From: AC-37 sp036389835
Lineage (GTDB): Bacteria; Actinomycetota; Thermoleophilia; Solirubrobacterales; Thermoleophilaceae
Direction: 5' to 3'
Length of the DNA: 64,000 nt
Assembly (NCBI GenBank): GCA_036389835.1
Contig: DASVWC010000029.1
Location: 1 to 64,000 of the forward strand
In this document: piece by piece, positions 1 to 9,339 of the stretch
Layout: each line of letters starts with the position of its first letter
Numbering within the stretch: position 1 is the stretch's first letter
The notes under the pieces: model-generated
What the model saw: only the letters and a program-made list of their open reading frames with translations
Databases searched by the model: none
Told to the model about the DNA's origin: nothing
Program-made: the position numbers and the translations under genes

Positions 1-3000
1 GCCGAGCGCTTCGCCGCGGTCGCCGGCGAGCGCGGGGTCGAGGTCGTGCTCAACTCGCTCGCCGGCGAGTTCGTCGACGCCTCGCTCGGATTGCTCGGCG
101 AGGGCGGGCGGTTCGTCGAGATGGGGAAGACCGACGTCCGCGAGCCGGACGACGTCGCCGCGCGGCACGCGGGCGTGCGCTACAGGGCGTTCGACCTCGG
201 CGAGGCCGGGCCGGACCGCATCGCCGCGATGCTCGCGGAGATCCGCGCCCTCCACGACGAGGGCGCGCTCGGCTCCCCCCCGATCACCGCGTGGGACGTC
301 CGGCGCGCGCCCGACGCGTTCCGATTCATGAGCCAGGGGCGGCACGTCGGCAAGATCGTGCTGCGGATGCCCGCGCCGATCGCGGGCGGCACCGTTCTGA
401 TCACCGGCGGCACCGGGCTGCTCGGCGGCCTCGTCGCACGGCACCTCGTCACCGAGCACGGCGTGCGGGACCTCCTGCTCGTCAGCCGCCGGGGCGCCGG
501 CGCCGCCGGCGCCGAGTCGCTGCTCGCCGAGCTCACGGAGCTCGGCGCCCGGGTGCGCGTCGAGGCGTGCGACGTAGCCGACCGCGACGCGTTGAAGGCC
601 CTGCTCGACACGATCGACCCCGCGCGCCCGCTCACCGGCGTCGTCCACGCGGCCGGCACGCTCGACGACCGCGTCGTCGAGTCGCTGGAGCCGCAGCAGC
701 TCGACGGCGTGTTCGCGCCGAAGGTCGACGCGGCCTGGCACCTGCACGAGCTGACGCAGCACCTCGACCTCGGCGCCTTCGTGCTCTTCTCGTCGGCGGC
801 CGGGCTGCTCGGCAGCCCGGGCCAGGCGAGCTACGCGGCCGCGAACGTCTTCCTCGACGCGCTCGCGGCGCACCGGCAGGCTCGCGCGCTGGCCGCCACC
901 TCGCTCGCCTGGGGTCACTGGCGCGACGGCGGGATGACCGGGCGCCTCGGTGCCGACGACCTGCGCCGCCTGGCGCACACCGGCCTGGTCCCGATGACCG
1001 CCGAGGAGGGGCTGGCGATCCTGGACGCGGCGCTCCGGCGGCCCGACGCGCTGCTCGCCGCCATGCGCCTGGACGCGCGGCGGTTCGCGCGGAGCCCCAT
1101 CGCCGCCACGAACCCGCTCGTCAGCGGTCTCGTCCCGCGCGGCGGCGCGCGCGCAGCCGGCACCGCGCCCGCCACGATCGGCGAGCGCCTCCAGCGCACG
1201 CCGCCGGAGGAGCGCGAGGCGTTCGTGGTCGAGCTCGTGCGCGGGCACGTCGCCGCCGCGCTCGGGCACGCCACTGCCGACGCCGTGGACCCGCGCCAGG
1301 GCTTCCGCGAGCTCGGCTACGACTCGCTCACGGCCGTCGAGCTGCGCAACCGCCTGACCACCGCCACCGGCCTGCGGCTCCCCGCCACCGTGGTCTTCGA
1401 CCACCCGACACCGCACGACCTCGGTGTGTTCGTCCACCGGCAGCTCACCGGCGACGACGCCGCACCCGCGACGCGGCAGGAGTCCGAGCTCGCCCCGTGG
1501 CCCGAGGACACCCCGTTCAAGCTCACCGACATCCAGCAGGCCTACTGGGTCGGGCGGATGGGGTTCGTCGATCTCGGCGACGTGTCCTGCCACTTCTACT
1601 GCGAGCTGGAGGTCGAGGATCTCGACGTCGAGCGGCTGCGGGCGGCGCTCGACCGCCTCGTCGCGCGGCACGACGCGTTCCGGATCGTCATCGACGCCGA
1701 GGGGCGGCAGCGCGTGCTGTCGAGCGTCCCCTCGTTCCCGCTCGAGGTCGTCGACCTCAGCGGCGAGCCGGACTTCGAAGCGCGTCGCCTGCGCGAGCGC
1801 GAGCTGGTGTCGCACGAGATCCGCCGCGCCGACGAGTGGCCGCTGTTCGCGTGGCGGCTGCTCGACCGTGGCGGCCACTCGGGCATCCTCCAGATCAGCT
1901 ACGACATGCTCGTCGCGGACGCCGCGTCGATCATCCTCGCGATCGACGAGCTCATGCGGCTCTACGCCGACCCGTCCGCGCAGCTGGAGCCGATCGGCGT
2001 GACGTTCGCGCAGTGCGCCCTCGCCGAGCCGCCGGCCGACGACAGGGCGGCGGCGGAGGCGTACTGGGCGCCGCGCCTCGACGCGATCCCCGCCCCACCG
2101 GCGCTGCCGCTCACACGAACGGCGGCGGAGGTCGAGCGCCAGCGCTTCGAGCGCCTCGGCGCCGTCATCCCCGCCGATCGCTGGGAGCGGATCGTCGCGG
2201 CCGGCGACGCGCACGGGATGACGCCGTCCGCCACGGCGTGCGGGGCGTTCGCCGCCAGCCTCGCCCACTGGAGCGGGGACGACCGCTTCACGCTGAACGT
2301 CACCGTCTTCCAGCGGCCGCAGATCCACCCCGACGTCAACCGCGTGGTGGGGGACTTCACGACGTTCGATCTGCTGACGGTCGAGATCGATCGGATGCTG
2401 CCGTTCGCGGAGGCCGCCGGCGCGCTCAAGGAGCGGCTCTACGCGGACATGGCGCATCTCGACGCGGCCGGCGTGGACCTCCTGCGCGAGCTGTCGGCGC
2501 GGCAGGGGTGCCAGTTCCTCGCGCCGGTCGTCTTCACGAGCCTGATGGGCTTCGACGCGGCCACGAAGTGGTCCTTCGAGCCGCTCGGGCGCCAGGTCTA
2601 CACGAACACCCAGACCCCGCAGGTCTGGCTCGACCATCAGATCGTCGAGGTGCCCGAGGGCATCCAGCTCACGTGGGACTACGTCGCCGAGATGTTCGAC
2701 GACGCCGACGTCCGGCACGCATTCGATCGCCACCTGCACCTGCTCACGTCGCTCGAGGACGAGTGGGTGTGGGAGCGCCCGGTCGCGGCCATGTGGGATC
2801 AGGCCGTCGTCGCGGTCGGGCACGAGCCCCGCGAGCACCTGCAGGCACAGCGGGCGGCTCCGCCGCCGACCGCCGCGCCGACCGCGCACGGCAGTGGCAA
2901 CGGCGCCGTCGCGCGGGTGGCCGGCGACGGCGACGACGCCGTCCGCCAGGTCGTCGAGCTCGCGGGGGAGGTGATGGACGTGCCGGGGCTCCACGCCGAC

Positions 3001-5013
3001 ACGGACCTCTTCGACTCGGGCGTGATGTCGATCGAGCTCATCAAGCTCACGGCCTTGCTGGAGCGCCGGTTCGGGTTCCGGCCGCCCGTGCGCGAGCTGT
3101 ACCGCCTGCGGACCCTGCGCGGCGTCGCCGGCTACTACGCGGACCACGCCGGCGGCGCTCCGCGCCGGACCGCGCCGTCGGAGGTCGCGGTCGATCCGGA
3201 GGAGCGCGAGCGGCTCAAGAAGGCGACGCGTGCGGCCATCCGGCAGACGGGCGAGCTCGTCGAGCTGCCGCAGCCGGGCCGGGTCGCGTACCCGGCCGGG
3301 CGGCGACGCTCGTGCCGCAGCTTCGCCGGGGACGCGGTGAGCCTCGACGAGCTCGCGACCCTGCTCGCCGCCGTCGCGATCGGCGACGGGGGGCGGCGGC
3401 GCTACCCGTCCGGCGGCGGCTCGTATCCGGTGCGGGTGTACGTCCACGTCCCCGGCGCCGGCGTCGGCGACCTGGCGCCGGGCGCGTACGTCTACGACGC
3501 GGCGGCGCATCGCCTCGCGCGCCTGGAGGGCGCGCCCGAGCTCGACCGCACGACCCACTGGCCGAGCAACCGCGAGATCTACGACCAGGCGGCGTTCGGC
3601 CTCTTCCTCGTCACGGACATGGAGATCATCGGGCCGCTCTACGGGGAGTTCGCCCGGGACTTCTCGCTCGTCGAGGCGGGGGCGATGACGCAGCTCCTCA
3701 TGGAGACCGCGCCGGTCGCCGGCGTCGGGCTCTGCCCGATCGGCGGGCTCGACGCGCCCTCGCCCCGATCGGTCCTCGGGCTCGGCGAGCACGAGGAGAT
3801 CCTGCTCGGGATGCTCGGCGGCCACCAGCAGGTCCGGGCCCCGCGCGTCGCGCACACCAGCGACCTGCTCGAGCTCGTGCCGCGGCTCGAGGCGTCCGCC
3901 GTCGCCACGCGGCCCAGGGAGGGCCGCGACGTCCTGTTGACGGGAGCGACCGGCTTCCTCGGCGCGCACGTGCTACGGGAGCTGATCGACGCGCAGCGGC
4001 GGACGCTCTGCCTCGTCCGCGCGCCGAACGCCGACGCCGCCGCGGAACGCGTGCGCGAGAGCCTCGCGAGCTACGGCCTGGAGCGCGACGGTGACGAGCG
4101 GCTGATCGTCCCGATCCCCGGAGACATCGCCGCCGACGGCGGCCTGGACGCTGGAGCGGTGCTCGCCGCGGCCCCAGGGGGCGTGGGACACGTCCTCCAC
4201 CTCGCCGCCACGGTGAACTGGGTCGGCCCGCTCGAGCGGATGTGGAAGCCGAACGTCCTCGGCACCAAGCGCGTCGTGGAGCTGGCCGCGCGGCTCGGGG
4301 CCCGCCTGCACTACGTCTCGACGACCGCGGTGTTCCCCTTCGGCGCCGGCAGGGTCTACGGCGAGGGCGACCCGCTCGACCACGGCGGCACGCTCACGGG
4401 CGGGTACAGCCAGACGAAGTGGATCGCGGAGCAGGTCGCGCGGCGCGGCGCGGAGCTGGGCGTCGACGTGCGGGTCTACCGCCCGGGCATCGTCTCCTGG
4501 AGCAGCACGACCGGAGCGGTCAACGAGAGCGGCTTCTTCGAGCGCATCCTCCGGAGCTGGATCGAGCTCGGCATCGCGGCGCGGCTGCCCTCGGACGTCG
4601 ACATCGCGCCGGTGGACTTCGTCGCCGAAGCGCTGGTCGCGCTCCTGGACGAGCGCGCTGGCGGAACCCTCCACCTCGTCCATCCCGAGCCGCAGGCGTT
4701 CGACGAGCTGCTCCGCGCGGTGCGCGCCCGTGGTCACGAGGTCCGCGAGCTCGACTTCGAGTCCTGGCGGCGCTTCGTCCTCGAGTCCCCCGAGGCCGCG
4801 CAGAGCTCGCTGGCGCCGTTCAGAACGTTCCTCGAGCACGCGAACGTCGAGCAGATGTCGCTCGCGACGTTCCTCTGCGACGAGGCGACCGCGCGCCTCG
4901 CGGCTCACGGCATCGCGTGCCCACCGCTCGACGACCGGTACCTCGGGATGTTCCTCGACCGGCTGGCGCCGGCCAGCGGTCCGGCGATCCAGTCCGCGGA
5001 GGCCCCCTCATGA
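1..5013 (+). CDS. Hybrid PKS-NRPS, C-terminal part (ER-KR-ACP-Cy-PCP-Ox-R), truncated at left edge
   Basis: The reading frame is open from base 1, so the N-terminus (KS, AT and any DH) lies outside the window. Residues counted from base 1 show the end of an enoylreductase (1-120), then a ketoreductase (about 130-310) with GGTGLLG, an LDD motif (B-type) and the S/Y catalytic pair. An ACP follows (GYDSL near 440). A condensation-type domain (500-930) carries DMLVADAAS, the DxxxxD signature of heterocyclization (Cy) domains. Next come a PCP (GVMSIEL near 1005) and a SagB/McbC-type nitroreductase-fold oxidase (1090-1290). A thioester reductase (1309-1665) has GATGFLG and YSQTK. There is no adenylation domain, and the next gene supplies one. 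By family, the module should cyclodehydrate a loaded residue, oxidise the azoline to an azole, and release it reductively as an aldehyde or alcohol. That chemistry is inferred; the domain calls are firm. Confidence 0.93.
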   Translation, partial: AERFAAVAGERGVEVVLNSLAGEFVDASLGLLGEGGRFVEMGKTDVREPDDVAARHAGVRYRAFDLGEAGPDRIAAMLAEIRALHDEGALGSPPITAWDVRRAPDAFRFMSQGRHVGKIVLRMPAPIAGGTVLITGGTGLLGGLVARHLVTEHGVRDLLLVSRRGAGAAGAESLLAELTELGARVRVEACDVADRDALKALLDTIDPARPLTGVVHAAGTLDDRVVESLEPQQLDGVFAPKVDAAWHLHELTQHLDLGAFVLFSSAAGLLGSPGQASYAAANVFLDALAAHRQARALAATSLAWGHWRDGGMTGRLGADDLRRLAHTGLVPMTAEEGLAILDAALRRPDALLAAMRLDARRFARSPIAATNPLVSGLVPRGGARAAGTAPATIGERLQRTPPEEREAFVVELVRGHVAAALGHATADAVDPRQGFRELGYDSLTAVELRNRLTTATGLRLPATVVFDHPTPHDLGVFVHRQLTGDDAAPATRQESELAPWPEDTPFKLTDIQQAYWVGRMGFVDLGDVSCHFYCELEVEDLDVERLRAALDRLVARHDAFRIVIDAEGRQRVLSSVPSFPLEVVDLSGEPDFEARRLRERELVSHEIRRADEWPLFAWRLLDRGGHSGILQISYDMLVADAASIILAIDELMRLYADPSAQLEPIGVTFAQCALAEPPADDRAAAEAYWAPRLDAIPAPPALPLTRTAAEVERQRFERLGAVIPADRWERIVAAGDAHGMTPSATACGAFAASLAHWSGDDRFTLNVTVFQRPQIHPDVNRVVGDFTTFDLLTVEIDRMLPFAEAAGALKERLYADMAHLDAAGVDLLRELSARQGCQFLAPVVFTSLMGFDAATKWSFEPLGRQVYTNTQTPQVWLDHQIVEVPEGIQLTWDYVAEMFDDADVRHAFDRHLHLLTSLEDEWVWERPVAAMWDQAVVAVGHEPREHLQAQRAAPPPTAAPTAHGSGNGAVARVAGDGDDAVRQVVELAGEVMDVPGLHADTDLFDSGVMSIELIKLTALLERRFGFRPPVRELYRLRTLRGVAGYYADHAGGAPRRTAPSEVAVDPEERERLKKATRAAIRQTGELVELPQPGRVAYPAGRRRSCRSFAGDAVSLDELATLLAAVAIGDGGRRRYPSGGGSYPVRVYVHVPGAGVGDLAPGAYVYDAAAHRLARLEGAPELDRTTHWPSNREIYDQAAFGLFLVTDMEIIGPLYGEFARDFSLVEAGAMTQLLMETAPVAGVGLCPIGGLDAPSPRSVLGLGEHEEILLGMLGGHQQVRAPRVAHTSDLLELVPRLEASAVATRPREGRDVLLTGATGFLGAHVLRELIDAQRRTLCLVRAPNADAAAERVRESLASYGLERDGDERLIVPIPGDIAADGGLDAGAVLAAAPGGVGHVLHLAATVNWVGPLERMWKPNVLGTKRVVELAARLGARLHYVSTTAVFPFGAGRVYGEGDPLDHGGTLTGGYSQTKWIAEQVARRGAELGVDVRVYRPGIVSWSSTTGAVNESGFFERILRSWIELGIAARLPSDVDIAPVDFVAEALVALLDERAGGTLHLVHPEPQAFDELLRAVRARGHEVRELDFESWRRFVLESPEAAQSSLAPFRTFLEHANVEQMSLATFLCDEATARLAAHGIACPPLDDRYLGMFLDRLAPASGPAIQSAEAPS

Positions 5014-6674
5014 CCATCGCCCAGGACCGGCTCGCGGAGCTCGAGGCTGGACCGCGCGTGCCGTACGACCTCGACGCGCCGCTCGACGCGCTCGTCGGAG
5101 CGCAGGCGGCCCGGACGCCGTCGAGGGTCGCGCTCAGCGACGCGCGGCAGCGGATCGCGTACGACCGCATGTGGCGCGAGGCCGGTGGGTTCGCCGCCAT
5201 GCTCCAGGGACACGGCGTGGGGCGCGAGACGGTCGTCGCCGTCTGCGCGGAGCGCTCGGTGCACCTGCCCGTCGCGCTTCTCGGCGTCCTGCGCGCCGGC
5301 GGCGCGTACTGTCCGCTCGATCCCGAGCAGCCCGTGCAGCGCCTGCGGCACATGGTCGAGCAGGCGCGGCCGGCGGTGATCGTCACAGCGCCCCGCTTCG
5401 AGGCCCACGTCACCGAGGCGGCCAGGTGGGCCGGTTGCGCGATCGTCGTACTGGGCGACGGTGGCGAGCTGGGATTCGCGGCCGCGGGGGATCCGCCCGC
5501 GGAGCGTGCGTTCGACCGCGACGACCCCGCGTACGTGATCTTCACCTCGGGGTCGTCGGGGCGTCCGAAGGGGGTGGTCGTCCCGCACCGGGGCGTCGTC
5601 AACCGGCTGCTGTGGATGCAGGACGCCCTCGAGCTCGGCGCCGACGACATCGTGCTCCAGAAGACGCCCTACGGGTTCGACGTCTCCGTGTGGGAGCTGT
5701 TCTGGCCGCTGATCGCGGGCGCCCGCGAGCACCTCGCGGCTCCGGACGGCCACCGCGATCCCCGCTACCTCACCGAGACGATCGCTCGCGAGCAGGTGAC
5801 CACCGTCCACTTCGTCCCCTCGATGCTGACGCTCTTCCTCGAGGATCCGCTCGCGGCCGAGTGCCGCTCGCTCCGGCGGGTGATCGCGAGCGGGGAAGCG
5901 CTTCCCGGACCGCTGATGCTGCGGGCGCTGGAGACCCTCGCCCCAGCGCGGCTGTTCAACCTCTACGGGCCGACCGAGGCGAGCATCGACGTCACTTGGT
6001 GGGAGTGCGCGCCGCAGCCCGCGTCCGCGCCGGTGCCGATCGGCCGTCCCATCGCCAACGTCGACGTCCACCTGCTCGACGGCGACGGCAACCGCGTCCC
6101 GGCCGGGGAGCCGGGTGAGCTGTGCATCGGCGGCGTGGGCGTCGCGCTCGGCTACGCGAGCCAGCCGCGGCTCACGGCGGAGCGGTTCGTCGAGCTGCCC
6201 GGCATCGAGGGCCGCGTCTACCGCACCGGCGACCGCGCGCGGTGGCGGGACGACGGAACGCTCGACTACCTGGGCCGCATCGACCAGCAGGTCAAGCTCA
6301 ACGGCGTCCGTATCGAGCTCGGCGAGATCGAGGCGGTCATGCGCCAGATGCCGGAGATCGTCGACGTCGCGGTCGCGGTGGCCTCGGACGCCCGCGGCTC
6401 GGACCGGCTCGTCGCGTACGTCGTGCCGCGCGGCGACGGCCTCGACCGCGCGGAGCTGCACCGGCGCCTGACCGCGACCCTGCCCGCCGACATGATCCCC
6501 GCCTTCGCCGTGACGCTGCCGGCCCTGCCGACGACGTCCAGCGGGAAGCTGGCGCGCGACGCCCTTCCCCCACCCGCGCGCGAGGACCGGATGCAGCGTG
6601 CGACCGACCGTAGACCCGCGAGCACGGGGACCACCGTGCCCGCTCGAGCAATCAAGAGGGGAGCCTGCACATGA
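5010..6674 (+). CDS. Stand-alone NRPS adenylation domain, predicted serine-specific
   Basis: This is a free-standing A domain of 554 residues with the AMP-binding core FTSGSSGRPKG, YRTGDRARW and the A10 lysine in TSSGK. Placing the specificity pocket by hand on FDVSVWEL, VHFVP, IASGEA and LYGPTEASID gives D-V-W-H-I-S-L-I-D-K. This differs at one position from the classical serine code DVWHLSLIDK. The ATG overlaps the stop of the PKS-NRPS gene (ATGA), so the two are translationally coupled. The upstream protein has Cy and PCP but no A domain, so this protein most likely loads serine on that PCP in trans, giving an oxazoline and then an oxazole. About 25 extra residues after the A10 motif are unexplained. 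The substrate call rests on manual alignment. Confidence 0.9.
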   Translation: MTIAQDRLAELEAGPRVPYDLDAPLDALVGAQAARTPSRVALSDARQRIAYDRMWREAGGFAAMLQGHGVGRETVVAVCAERSVHLPVALLGVLRAGGAYCPLDPEQPVQRLRHMVEQARPAVIVTAPRFEAHVTEAARWAGCAIVVLGDGGELGFAAAGDPPAERAFDRDDPAYVIFTSGSSGRPKGVVVPHRGVVNRLLWMQDALELGADDIVLQKTPYGFDVSVWELFWPLIAGAREHLAAPDGHRDPRYLTETIAREQVTTVHFVPSMLTLFLEDPLAAECRSLRRVIASGEALPGPLMLRALETLAPARLFNLYGPTEASIDVTWWECAPQPASAPVPIGRPIANVDVHLLDGDGNRVPAGEPGELCIGGVGVALGYASQPRLTAERFVELPGIEGRVYRTGDRARWRDDGTLDYLGRIDQQVKLNGVRIELGEIEAVMRQMPEIVDVAVAVASDARGSDRLVAYVVPRGDGLDRAELHRRLTATLPADMIPAFAVTLPALPTTSSGKLARDALPPPAREDRMQRATDRRPASTGTTVPARAIKRGACT

Positions 6675-7522
6675 CCACACCGCTCCAGGTGAACTGGGAG
6701 TACGAGCCTCAGCAGGCGAGCGTCGTCTTGGAGCGCGGCGTCAGTCTCGTCTACGAGACCCTCGGCAAGGGCCCGGCCCTCACCGCCGTCAACAGCGCGT
6801 TCCTCATCGCGCCGATGTGGCGGTCGTTCACGCAGCAGATCGTCCAGCGCAACCGTGTGATCACCTACGACATGCGCAACCAGGGCGAGTCGAGCGTCGA
6901 TCCCGACGCGACCTGGCAGGACCACGTCGACGACCTCGGGCACGTCCTCGACGCCGCCGAGGCGGATCGCACGTACCTCGTCACCTCCTCGGCGTCGGCG
7001 CTGCTCTGCCGCGACTTCGCGCTCGCGCACCCCGAACGGGTCGCCGGGATGATCCTGCTCGGCCCGGCGCTCTCGCCGCACGGAGGCGGGCGCCGCAAGG
7101 CGATCAACAAGACCTGGCTGACGACGCTCGAGAAGGTCGGCTCCGACGCCCTGTGGGATCAGCTCTGGTCGCTCACCCTGTCGGCCGCCGGCATCGAGGC
7201 GCAGGGACCGGCGGCGTACGTGGCGCTGCGCGAGGCGTTCGTGGCGATGATGGACTCCCCGGCGCTCCTGTCGAATCTCAGGACGGCCATGGACGCCGAC
7301 GACGATCCGGAGCTCCTGACGCGGATCGCCTGCCCGACGCTCCTCATCGTCGGCGACTGCGACTTCATGGTCGGCCCGAGCGACCTGCAGAAGCTCGCGG
7401 AGCTCATCCCCGACTGCGAGACGCTCTACCTGCCGCAGGTCGGGCACCTCCCGTACTGGGAGGCGACGGCCGAGTTCGAGCGGGCGACGATCGAGTTCAT
7501 CGACCGGGTCGAGGGGAGCTAG
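6671..7522 (+). CDS. Alpha/beta hydrolase with altered nucleophile elbow
   Basis: A 283-residue alpha/beta-hydrolase-fold protein overlaps the previous stop by ATGA. The strand-elbow region reads VTSSASALL where most relatives have GHSMGG. The serine is kept but both flanking glycines are replaced (T-S-S-A-S). The likely acid lies in GDCDFMVG and the likely histidine in QVGHLPYWE, so a Ser-Asp-His triad is possible. In NRPS/PKS operons such proteins act as editing or release thioesterases, or as tailoring hydrolases or cyclases. The changed elbow leaves open a non-hydrolytic role such as cyclisation or acyl transfer. No signal peptide is visible, so it is probably cytoplasmic. Confidence 0.85.
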   Translation: MTTPLQVNWEYEPQQASVVLERGVSLVYETLGKGPALTAVNSAFLIAPMWRSFTQQIVQRNRVITYDMRNQGESSVDPDATWQDHVDDLGHVLDAAEADRTYLVTSSASALLCRDFALAHPERVAGMILLGPALSPHGGGRRKAINKTWLTTLEKVGSDALWDQLWSLTLSAAGIEAQGPAAYVALREAFVAMMDSPALLSNLRTAMDADDDPELLTRIACPTLLIVGDCDFMVGPSDLQKLAELIPDCETLYLPQVGHLPYWEATAEFERATIEFIDRVEGS

Positions 7523-7525
7523 GCG

Positions 7526-7807
7526 ATGGACACCGCGCCGCTCCAGGACCTCCACGCGAGCCTCGGCACGCTCGCGGAGCTCCTCGAGACCGCGAGTGCC
7601 GGGGCCGTGAAGATCGCCGACCCCGTCGCGGACGCCGACCTGCCGCTGCGCTCGCTCGGCCTCGACTCGATCGCCTACGTGGCCTTCCTGAACGGCATCG
7701 AGGAGGCGTTCGGCATCCGCTGGGCCTACGAGGAGCCGAAGGAGACGTTCGAGACGCTGGGCACGATCGCGGCCCGTCTGGAGCGGGTCAAGGGGGGAGA
7801 GGGATGA
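7526..7807 (+). CDS. Discrete acyl carrier protein
   Basis: This 93-residue protein has the carrier signature LGLDSI, the serine being the phosphopantetheine site, on a typical four-helix ACP pattern (FLNGIEEAFGI). It starts 3 bp after the hydrolase stop. Its own stop overlaps the start of the downstream AMP-dependent ligase, which suggests that the ligase charges it. It is one of three free carrier proteins in the cluster, which points to several separately prepared building blocks. The cargo is unknown. Confidence 0.9.
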   Translation: MDTAPLQDLHASLGTLAELLETASAGAVKIADPVADADLPLRSLGLDSIAYVAFLNGIEEAFGIRWAYEEPKETFETLGTIAARLERVKGGEG

Positions 7808-9339
7808 GCAAGTGGCACACGGCGACGCTCGCCGACGCACTGCCTGCGCGCAAGCGCAAGCTGCCGATCTTCATGGACCGGCCGATGGAGCTCGCGCCCG
7901 ACGTCGGCTGCGAGCTCGACTACGGCACGCTCGCCGACCTCGTCGTCGCCACGTCGGCACGGCTGGCCGCGGCCGGCGTCCGCGCCGACGACCGCGTCGT
8001 CGTCAACAAGAGCAACGGGCTCGACGTCGTGATACTCGCGTTCTCGGCCATGCGGCTCGGGGCGGTGCCCGCCCTGATCTCGCCGATGGTCCGCCCGCAG
8101 GAGGCCGAGGAGCTGCTCGGCATCCTCGCGCCGCGCCTGCTCGCGACCGATCGCCAGACGGCCGCGGCGGGCAGCCTCGCGGGCCTCGAGCTCGACCGGC
8201 TCGCCGCGCGGGCATGCGTCGTCGACGGCGGCGACGGCGAGCGTCTGCCGGACCCGGCCACCCCGGCGCCCGAGCCCGCCGCGCCGCGGGACGAGGAGGC
8301 ACCGGTCCTCATCACGCACAGCTCCGGCACGACCGGCACGCCCAAGCTCTGCGCGCAGAGGCGCGCGGCGTTCGAGTCGACCATCGGGATCAACCGGCGC
8401 TTCGCGAGGGCGCTGCGGTTCAGGGGAACGGTCGCCTTCAACCTGTCGGCGGTCCATCTGCGGACGATGGCGGCGATGGGGGCGGTCATGCGGGTGAACC
8501 TGCCGCTGCTGTTCATCTCCGGGTTCGACCCGCAGCGGTCGGTCGAGATGCTCGCCCGGCACAGGCCGTCGATCGTCGAGGCGCACCCGGCCAGCTACGT
8601 CGACTGGGAGCCGTTCATCGCCACGCACCCCGAGGCGTTCGAGCGCGGCAAGTTCTGGTTCAGCAACTTCGACGCGGTGCACCCGCGGACGGTCAAGGCG
8701 CTGCTCGGCGCCTCGCGCCGGTTCGTGCCGGTCTACGCGTCGGCGTACGGGCAGACCGAGAGCGGCCCGATCACGACGCGCTTCGACACGCGGCTCACCG
8801 CCAAGCACGCCGATGGTCGCTGCGTCGGATTCCCGATCCTCGGCTACTCGAAGGTGCGCATCGGGGGCGGCGAGCGCAAGCGCGGCGAGGTCGGAGAGAT
8901 CGAGGTTCGCTCGAAGGGGCTGGTCAGCGACTACCTCGGGCGCACGGAGCTCTACGAGGCGAAGCGCGACGGCGACTGGTGGTCCATGGGCGACGTCGGC
9001 TTCAGGACGAGGCGCGGGTGCCTGCACGTGCTGGACCGCGAGGTCGACGCGGTCGAGGGCGTGCAGAGCCTGCTGGCACTCGAGGACACGCTGATGGAGC
9101 GCATCCCCGCCGCCCGCGAGGTCGTGCTCATCCCCGCCGACGAGGGTCCGCCGGTGCCGCTCGTGGCCAGCTACGACGGCGCTGAGATCACCGCGGACGT
9201 CTGGGACGCGTCGGCGGCCGACCTGGAGCCCACCGCGCCGCCGCTGTTCCTCGGCTACGACGAGATCCCGCGCACCGCGACGGGCAAGGTGCAGCGGCTG
9301 CGCACGCGCGAGCTGCTGCGCGAGGGGGCGCTGCGGTGA
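7804..9339 (+). CDS. AMP-dependent acyl ligase, probable ACP-loading enzyme
   Basis: A 511-residue ANL-superfamily ligase with HSSGTTGTPK (P-loop), YGQTESG, a WSMGDVG motif and the C-terminal catalytic lysine in TATGK. The pocket motif typical of amino-acid A domains (FDxSVWE) is absent, so an acyl or aryl acid is more likely than an alpha-amino acid. The start overlaps the ACP stop (ATGA), the usual arrangement of a ligase dedicated to its carrier. It may form an acyl-ACP starter or side chain for the assembly line. The substrate cannot be read from the sequence. Confidence 0.87.
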   Translation: MSKWHTATLADALPARKRKLPIFMDRPMELAPDVGCELDYGTLADLVVATSARLAAAGVRADDRVVVNKSNGLDVVILAFSAMRLGAVPALISPMVRPQEAEELLGILAPRLLATDRQTAAAGSLAGLELDRLAARACVVDGGDGERLPDPATPAPEPAAPRDEEAPVLITHSSGTTGTPKLCAQRRAAFESTIGINRRFARALRFRGTVAFNLSAVHLRTMAAMGAVMRVNLPLLFISGFDPQRSVEMLARHRPSIVEAHPASYVDWEPFIATHPEAFERGKFWFSNFDAVHPRTVKALLGASRRFVPVYASAYGQTESGPITTRFDTRLTAKHADGRCVGFPILGYSKVRIGGGERKRGEVGEIEVRSKGLVSDYLGRTELYEAKRDGDWWSMGDVGFRTRRGCLHVLDREVDAVEGVQSLLALEDTLMERIPAAREVVLIPADEGPPVPLVASYDGAEITADVWDASAADLEPTAPPLFLGYDEIPRTATGKVQRLRTRELLREGALR

